Source of the DNA: RHKX01 sp963745755
GTDB taxonomy: Bacteria > Actinomycetota > Thermoleophilia > Solirubrobacterales > 70-9
Assembly (NCBI GenBank): GCA_963745755.1
Contig: CAVUYP010000002.1
Coordinates: forward strand, 62,001 to 126,000
Length of the DNA stretch: 64,000 nucleotides
Direction of reading: 5' to 3'
This document shows positions 57,101 through 64,000 of the stretch, piece after piece. The first letter of the stretch is position 1; each line of letters opens with the position of its first letter. The notes below the pieces were generated by a model. It saw nothing but the letters and a program-made list of their open reading frames with translations. It had not been told where the DNA came from and made no database searches. The position numbers and the translations under genes are program-made.

Positions 57101-58054
57101 GTGTTCAGGAGCTCCCGCATCCTGGCGATCGTCGGGATCCCGCTGGTCGCGGTCGCCGTCTCGGCGGTTGCCCTGACCGGCTCCGGCGATGCGAACCCGA
57201 CCGCGACGCTGGCGGTCATCTTCGCGATCGTCGGCGGTTTCGTGTTCCTGCTCCTCTTCGTGCAGGGGCGCGAGATCGCGACGGCAGCCCGCCGCGCCGA
57301 CGTTCCGGCGACGGCGGGGGTGCCGGTCGACAACCCGATGACCGCGAGCGAGTCCGATCTATGGGCGTCGCTGGCGGTGGCGCCGATCGGCCCCGAGGCG
57401 ATCGCGGCACGCGGCGAGTCGTGGGGGATCGCCCGCTCCTCACACCGCGCGGCCTGGGTGATCAGCCTGATGATCTTCGTCTTCGTTCCCGCCGCCTACC
57501 TGCTCGAGAAGCCGTGGATCGCCGTCCTCGGCGCGGTTCCGATCGCCGGCTACGCGGTCTGGCGCAGCGTTGCCGTGATCGGCAGCGGCGGCGAGCTCGA
57601 CCGTGTCTACGAGGGCCTCGGCCGTTCGATCGAGCCACTCGGTCTCGCCGTCGACGAGCGCCCGGCGGTCGGGGTCGGCCAGCGGCTCGGCCCGCCGGCA
57701 TCGCTGAAGGCCGACGTTCGCGGGGCGCTGCTGATCAGCGGCAAGCGGCACGGCCGGGCGGTCTCGGTGGCGATGGGCGGGGGGACGACGCGGGTTCGCG
57801 TCCACGCCGCCTCGGCGCAGTTCGAGGCGAAGAGCAGCGACGGCGGGATCCGCGGTCGCAGTGGCGAGGTCCCGGCCGAGATCGAGTCGGCCTTGCGGCT
57901 CGTGCCGGCGTCGGTCGACTGGAAGGGCGTCGCGGTCAGAGGCGGCCCGGAGGGGATCGAGGTCGTCCTCGACGGTACCGGCGGGCGCCGCTGGCTGGCC
58001 GGGCTTTGGCTGGCCGAGCGGCTCGCCGACGCGGCCGAGGCCGGCTCCGGCTAG
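57101..58054 (+). CDS. Membrane protein of unknown function
   Basis: A 317-residue protein I cannot place. It has two N-terminal hydrophobic helices (ILAIVGIPLVAVAVSAVALT and ATLAVIFAIVGGFVFLLLF), two more around residues 113-155 (AAWVISLMIFVFVPAAYLLE and WIAVLGAVPIAGYAVW) and a soluble C-terminal half of about 160 residues with SGKRHGRAVSVAMGGGTTRVRV and IEVVLDGTGGRRWLAGLWLA. The soluble part looks folded and conserved in style. Its stop overlaps the convergent neighbour by four bases. Confidence 0.65.
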   Translation: MFRSSRILAIVGIPLVAVAVSAVALTGSGDANPTATLAVIFAIVGGFVFLLLFVQGREIATAARRADVPATAGVPVDNPMTASESDLWASLAVAPIGPEAIAARGESWGIARSSHRAAWVISLMIFVFVPAAYLLEKPWIAVLGAVPIAGYAVWRSVAVIGSGGELDRVYEGLGRSIEPLGLAVDERPAVGVGQRLGPPASLKADVRGALLISGKRHGRAVSVAMGGGTTRVRVHAASAQFEAKSSDGGIRGRSGEVPAEIESALRLVPASVDWKGVAVRGGPEGIEVVLDGTGGRRWLAGLWLAERLADAAEAGSG

Positions 58055-58776
58055 CGGCCTGCGAGCACCTCGAGCCGCGACGAGCAGAAGCCGATCGCCG
58101 CCGCGAGCTGGTCGTCGGCGGCGAGCAGGTCGGCGTAGCCGAGCTCGGCGCCGGTGAAGCCGGTCGCGTTCCACGGCGATCCGGACACCGACTGATCCCA
58201 GGGGCCGACGTACAGGTACGGATCGGGGTGGTCTTCGTCGCCCGGCGAGCCGCCGTAGTTGGCTCGCCGCCCGGCCGGCTCGGATCCGAGCTCGGTCGCG
58301 ACGTCGAAGTGCTCGGGCCAGAGCCTGATCGGCGCCGGATCGAGGCCCGGGTGTCGCTCGAGCAGCTCGGCGAGGGCGACGGTCGCGAATGCGAACCAGT
58401 CGGCGAGGGCCGCGGCGCTGTCGGCGTCGGCGGCCGTCGCCGGGTCGAGCCCGGGCAGCGGCGAGCGGCTCTCGTCGTCGCCGTCGACGGCGACGAGCTC
58501 GAGGCCCTCGACGCGAATCTGGCCGCTGCGGCCGCTCGCCGCTCCGACCGGCCACGGCGGCGTCCCGAAGCCCCCGGGGGTGAACCGGAGGGCGATCTCG
58601 TTGCCGGTCTCGAGCACGCGTCGCGGCTTCAGGACCTCCTCGGCGATCCCGTGCATCGCCGCGCGGAACGCCGCGAAGCCGGCCGGCAGCGGTCGGAGCG
58701 GCCGGTCGCCGGCGCCGGCGAGATGGTCCCGCGCGGCCGCCACCGCGTCGTCGTGCTCCATCGCCGGGCCGCTCAT
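58051..58776 (-). CDS. Conserved hypothetical protein
   Basis: A 241-residue soluble protein without signal peptide. Recognisable conserved-looking blocks are ALRFTPGGFGTPPWP, PAPIRLWPEHFDVATELGSE, ANYGGSPGDEDHPDPYLYVG and SGSPWNATGFTGAELGY, rich in Trp, Tyr and Gly. I recognise the style as a conserved hypothetical of actinobacteria but know no function. A GGAG-type Shine-Dalgarno precedes the ATG. It converges on the 57101 gene. Confidence 0.7.
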   Translation of the reverse strand: MSGPAMEHDDAVAAARDHLAGAGDRPLRPLPAGFAAFRAAMHGIAEEVLKPRRVLETGNEIALRFTPGGFGTPPWPVGAASGRSGQIRVEGLELVAVDGDDESRSPLPGLDPATAADADSAAALADWFAFATVALAELLERHPGLDPAPIRLWPEHFDVATELGSEPAGRRANYGGSPGDEDHPDPYLYVGPWDQSVSGSPWNATGFTGAELGYADLLAADDQLAAAIGFCSSRLEVLAGR

Positions 58777-58887
58777 CGGATCTCCGCCACGCTCAAATCA
58801 GACCTCTCGGCTCGATTGCGGACGACGTCCAGTCTTCCAGAATCGACCGCGCCGGCGGCGCCGCCGGGCGCCGCCGGCGCCGGCCGC

Positions 58888-58893
58888 TAACCT
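58888..58893 (+). promoter_or_regulatory. Leaderless -10 element for uvrB
   Basis: TAACCT ends 6 bases before the uvrB GTG. No LexA-box sequence is visible here, unlike at uvrA. Confidence 0.5.
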
Positions 58894-58899
58894 CGGCCG

Positions 58900-60905
58900 G
58901 TGCCCGACTTCAGCCTCAACTCCGCCTACTCGCCGACCGCCGATCAGCCGCAGGCGATCGACTCGCTGGCCGTCGGGGTCGAGGCCGGCGAGAGCTTCCT
59001 GACCCTGCTCGGCGCGACCGGCACCGGCAAGACGTTCACGATGGCGGCGACGATCGAGCAGCTCGGACGGCCGGCCCTGGTCATCGCCCACAACAAGACG
59101 CTCGCCGCGCAACTCTGCAACGAGTTCCGCGAGTTCTTCCCGGAGGCGTCGGTCGAGTACTTCGTCTCCTACTACGACTACTACCAGCCGGAGGCCTACG
59201 TGCCGGCGCAGGATCTCTACATCGAAAAGGACGCGACCGTCAACGACGAGATCGACCGGCTCCGGCACGCCGCGACCGCGAGCCTGTTCGCGCGCCGCGA
59301 CGTGATCATCGTCGCCTCGGTCTCCTGCATCTACGGGATCGGCTCGCCGGAGCTCTACCGCGAGCAGATGATCCTCTTCAAGGTCGGCGAATGGGTCGAG
59401 CGCGAGACGCTGTTCCGCCAGCTCGTCGCGATGCAGTACCAGCGCAACGACACGATCCTCACCCGCGGCAGCTTCCGGGTGATGGGGGAGGCGCTGGAGA
59501 TCTTCCCGGCCTACGCGGAGTCGGCCTACCGGATCAACCTGTTCGGCGACGAGGTCGAGGCGATCACCCACTTCGACCCGCTCACCGGCGAGGTCCTCGA
59601 CGAGGTCACCCACGTCTCGGTCTGGCCGGCGACCCACTACGTCACCAAGGAGGAGACGATCGAGCGGGCGGTCGACGAGATCCGCTTCGAGCTCGAGGAG
59701 CGCTGCAAGCAGTTCGAGAAGGAGGGCAAGGACCTCGAGGCGCACCGGCTCCGGCAGCGGACCCAGTACGACCTCGAGATGATGAAGGAGCTCGGCTTCT
59801 GCAACGGGATCGAGAACTACTCGCGGATCCTCGACAACCGCCCCGCCGGCTCCGCCCCGCACACGCTGATCGACTACTTCCCGAGCGACTTCGTGGTCTT
59901 CGTCGACGAGTCGCACCAGACGATCCCGCAGATCGGCGGCATGTACGAGGGCGACCGCTCCCGCAAGCTGACCCTGGTCGACCACGGGTTCCGGCTACCG
60001 AGCGCGATCGACAACCGGCCGCTCAAGTTCGACGAGTTCCTCGACCGGGTCGGGCAGGTCGTGATGGTCTCGGCCACGCCGGGCGAGTTCGAGCGCTCGA
60101 AGTCGGAGCGGATCGTCGAGCAGATCGTCCGCCCGACCGGGATCGTCGATCCCGAGGTCGAGGTGCGCGAGACGAAGAACCAGATCGACGACCTGATGAA
60201 CGAGGTCCGGCTGCGGGTCGAGCGCAGGGAGCGCACGCCTGGTGACGACGCTGACCAAGAAGATGTCGGAGGACCTGACCGAGTACCTGCTCGAGCACGG
60301 CTTCCGGGTCCGCTACCTGCACTCCGAGGTCGACACGATCGAGCGGATCCAGATCATCCGCGATCTGCGGCTCGGCGAGTACGACGTCCTCGTCGGCGTC
60401 AACCTGCTCCGCGAGGGGCTCGACATCCCCGAGGTCGGACTGGTCGCGATCCTCGACGCCGACAAGGAGGGCTTCCTGCGCGGCTCGACCAGCCTGATCC
60501 AGACGATCGGCCGGGCCGCCCGCAACGTCGAGGGCAAGGTGCTGATGTACGCCGACCGCGAGAGCGAGGCGATGCGGACGGCGATCGGGGAGACGGACCG
60601 ACGCCGCGAGATCCAGCTCGCCTACAACCGCGAGCACGGGATCACGCCGGAGACGGTGACGAAGGGGATCAGCGACATGTCCGACTTCCTGGCGATGGAG
60701 TCGAACGCGCCGCGCAAGCGTCGCCGCAGCGAGCGCGACGATCGACGGCAGGCCGATCGAGAGCCCCGAGGACCTCGAGAAGGTGATCGTCTCGATCGAG
60801 GAGGAGATGCTCGCCGCCGCCGAGGAGCTGCGCTTCGAGGAGGCCGGGCGGCTTCGCGACGAGCTCAAGGAGCTGCGCCGCGACCTCGAGGGCATGAGGG
60901 CCTGA
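58900..60905 (+). CDS. uvrB: Excinuclease ABC subunit B (two apparent frameshifts)
   Basis: UvrB is the damage-verifying helicase of nucleotide excision repair. It shows FLTLLGATGTGKTFTMAATI (Walker A), the beta-hairpin EYFVSYYDYYQPEAYVPAQD, VVFVDESHQTIPQIGGMY (DExx), VVMVSATPGEFE, GVNLLREGLDIPEVGLVAIL and GRAARNVEGKVLMYAD. The C-terminal UVR domain (EELRFEEAGRLRDELKELRR) lies in another frame, ending at 60905. Extra bases are at about 60238 (ACG-C-CTG) and 60739 (GAC-G-ATC). The GTG start is the only one before MPDFSLNSAY and fits a leaderless transcript. Confidence 0.95.
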
Positions 60906-61051
60906 CGGTCCGGGGGCTGCCGCTCGGCGTCCTCGTCTCCTCCGGGCGCGGAGCCCTCGCCCTGCGAAAGCGGCTCCGGGAGAGCGTTTCTGCGGCCTCG
61001 CGAGGCGGCCCGGGCAGGCGGGAACTTTCCGGGTCGCCACCCGCGGTTCGT

Positions 61052-61057
61052 TACGCT
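61052..61057 (+). promoter_or_regulatory. Leaderless -10 element for the DivIVA-like gene
   Basis: TACGCT ends 7 bases before the ATG at 61065. A perfect 12-base palindrome (GCCTCGCGAGGC, 60995-61006) lies 45 bases further upstream. Confidence 0.5.
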
Positions 61058-61064
61058 CCCGGTC

Positions 61065-61961
61065 ATGGAGCGAGAGCAGATCGTCCGTGACGACTTCCCG
61101 GTCGTGCGCAAGGGCTGGAGCGCCGATGCGGTCGAGGTCCACCTGATCGCCGTCGCCGAGTTCGTCGGCCGCGCAGGGCGAGAAGCCGACGCCGGCCGCC
61201 GACGTCGCCAGCGAGCGGGTCGGGGCCGTGCTCGCGGCCGCCGAGTCGACCGCCGCCGAGATCGTCGAGGAGGCCGAGTCGGAGGCGAACCGGATCCTCG
61301 GCGCCGCCCGGGCCGAGGCCGATCAGATCCGCGCCGCGGCCCGGACCGAGTCCGAGCAGACCGTCAGCGCCGCCGGCCGCGAGGCGAGCGGGCAGGATCG
61401 AGCAGGCGCAGGCCGCCGTCGAGGGCCTCGTCGCCCAGGCCGACAAGCTGCGCTCCCAGGTCGGCGCGCTCGGCCGCGACCTCGCCGCCAGCGTCCCCGG
61501 GATCGGCTCCGGCTCGGGACCGGCCGTCGACGACGAGCTTCCCGCGATGCCCGCAGAGCCCGAGCCCGAGCCCGAACCGGACCGAGCCCGAGCCTCCGGG
61601 CCCGGACCCGGAGGAGCCGGTCGTCGAGCGAGGCCGCGCCGAAGCGCCGCGGCCGCGGCAGGCGACGGGCCGCGAAGCCGGCGCCGATACCGGCCGCCGA
61701 CAAGCCCGCCGCCACGGCGGCGCCGAGCGACGAGGAGCTGATCGCGCAGCTGCGCGGCGGCGGCGAGCCCGTCGCCGAGGCAGCCGCCGGCGCCCGCCGG
61801 TCTCCGGATCCGACCACGGCGCCGCCCGTCTGGTCGCGATGAACATGGCGCTCGATGGCGCCTCGCGGGAGCAGATCACCGAGCAGATCGAGACCGAGTT
61901 CGGCAGCGTCGACGGAGTCGAGGAGCTGCTCGACGACGTCTTCCGGCGCGTCAAGCGCTGA
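61065..61961 (+). CDS. DivIVA-like coiled-coil protein (several apparent frameshifts)
   Basis: A cytoskeletal-type protein. Its start (MEREQIVRDDFPVVRKGWSADAVEVHLIAVAEF) matches the DivIVA N-terminal membrane-binding motif. An Ala/Glu coiled coil follows (ESTAAEIVEEAESEANRILG, then ARAEADQIRAAARTESEQTV). A Pro/Glu and Lys/Arg-rich linker comes next, and the C-terminal helix MALDGASREQITEQIETEFG ends at 61961. Frames change near 61175, 61390, 61575, 61620 and 61800. DivIVA relatives organise polar growth or septation. The low-complexity linker makes the exact shift positions uncertain. Confidence 0.72.
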   Translation: MEREQIVRDDFPVVRKGWSADAVEVHLIAVAEFVGRAGREADAGRRRRQRAGRGRARGRRVDRRRDRRGGRVGGEPDPRRRPGRGRSDPRRGPDRVRADRQRRRPRGERAGSSRRRPPSRASSPRPTSCAPRSARSAATSPPASPGSAPARDRPSTTSFPRCPQSPSPSPNRTEPEPPGPDPEEPVVERGRAEAPRPRQATGREAGADTGRRQARRHGGAERRGADRAAARRRRARRRGSRRRPPVSGSDHGAARLVAMNMALDGASREQITEQIETEFGSVDGVEELLDDVFRRVKR

Positions 61962-62000
61962 CCGCGCCGCCGGCGGCCGGAAACCCGATTCCGGCCCGCC

Positions 62001-62014
62001 CGAACGTCCGTTCG
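62001..62014 (+). promoter_or_regulatory. LexA (SOS) box in the uvrA promoter
   Basis: CGAAC-GTCC-GTTCG matches the Gram-positive/actinobacterial LexA consensus CGAAC-N4-GTTCG exactly. It lies 6 bases upstream of the uvrA -10 hexamer, where LexA would block transcription. Confidence 0.75.
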
Positions 62015-62020
62015 TGCGCG

Positions 62021-62026
62021 TAGACT
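62021..62026 (+). promoter_or_regulatory. Leaderless -10 element for uvrA
   Basis: TAGACT ends 7 bases before the GTG at 62034. A second GTG at 62031 would leave only 4 bases, so 62034 is preferred. Confidence 0.6.
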
Positions 62027-62033
62027 TCGGGTG

Positions 62034-64000
<1,967 letters not shown>

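Noticed and set aside
57440..58555. Minus-strand open frame of 371 codons crossing two convergent genes
   Set aside because: It overlaps two better-supported genes and consists of Arg/Ala-rich sequence only.
60995..61006. Palindrome GCCTCGCGAGGC as an operator for the DivIVA-like gene
   Set aside because: It is 45 bases upstream of the -10 hexamer, and short GC-rich palindromes are frequent by chance in this sequence.

Overview
This window comes from a very high G+C chromosome (about 70% by eye) and reads as an actinobacterium, most probably a Thermoleophilia-type lineage. The basis is the very dense gene packing, many GTG and TTG starts, a class III-type alcohol dehydrogenase paired with a metallo-beta-lactamase-fold protein, PspC-based two-component signalling, a group III phosphofructokinase and an actinobacterial-type LexA box. 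The class-level placement is inference. Almost everything is core chromosome. I see no tRNA or rRNA genes, insertion sequences, phage genes or CRISPR array.

Layout. 1-6.3 kb: 3' part of leuS, a cupin protein, the competence genes comEA and comEC, holA, and divergent rpsT. 6.3-11.7 kb: murJ, lepA, a small exported protein, a PAP2/Aur1-like membrane enzyme and a small Cys-rich basic protein. 11.7-14.5 kb: class III-type Zn alcohol dehydrogenase, MBL-fold hydrolase and two MaoC/Had-type hot-dog proteins. 14.5-22.4 kb: hrcA-dnaJ-prmA, a membrane protein, an intergenic duplication, murI, a YqeY protein, then phoH-ybeY-GNAT-era. 22.5-28.4 kb: a catabolic operon (APC permease, glutamine-synthetase-like ligase, gamma-glutamyl amidohydrolase, aldehyde dehydrogenase, SDR) that looks like a gamma-glutamylation route for an amine or amino alcohol. 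28.5-37.5 kb: hisIE and a complete trp set (trpE-G-D-C, then an htrA-type protease, then trpF-B-A). 37.5-43.5 kb: pfkA, a DCC-family protein, an orphan solute-binding lipoprotein, a TIGR01777 epimerase, an ACT-containing malic enzyme and an SDR. 43.6-51.5 kb: polA, a PspC/small membrane protein/PspC-kinase/LuxR-regulator envelope-stress system, then a secreted Asp-rich protein beside an ECF sigma factor with a membrane anchor and a long acidic tail. 51.5-64 kb: a DMT permease, a GGR-like flavoprotein, rpsA, coaE, a lytic transglycosylase, small conserved genes, uvrB, a DivIVA-like protein and the 5' part of uvrA.

Two properties run through the whole window. First, about twenty genes carry a -10 hexamer (mostly TAGACT, TAGCCT or TAnnnT) ending 6-9 bases before the start codon and have no Shine-Dalgarno, which predicts leaderless mRNAs. 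Genes inside operons or with visible SDs use the ordinary mode. Second, many well-conserved genes (comEC, holA, trpG, trpC, htrA, trpF, trpB, trpA, malic enzyme, an SDR, uvrB, uvrA and others) are interrupted by frameshifts that are nearly all one extra G or C. They cluster in some stretches and are absent from others. The simplest reading is unpolished consensus error, so these genes are annotated as single intact loci with apparent frameshifts.
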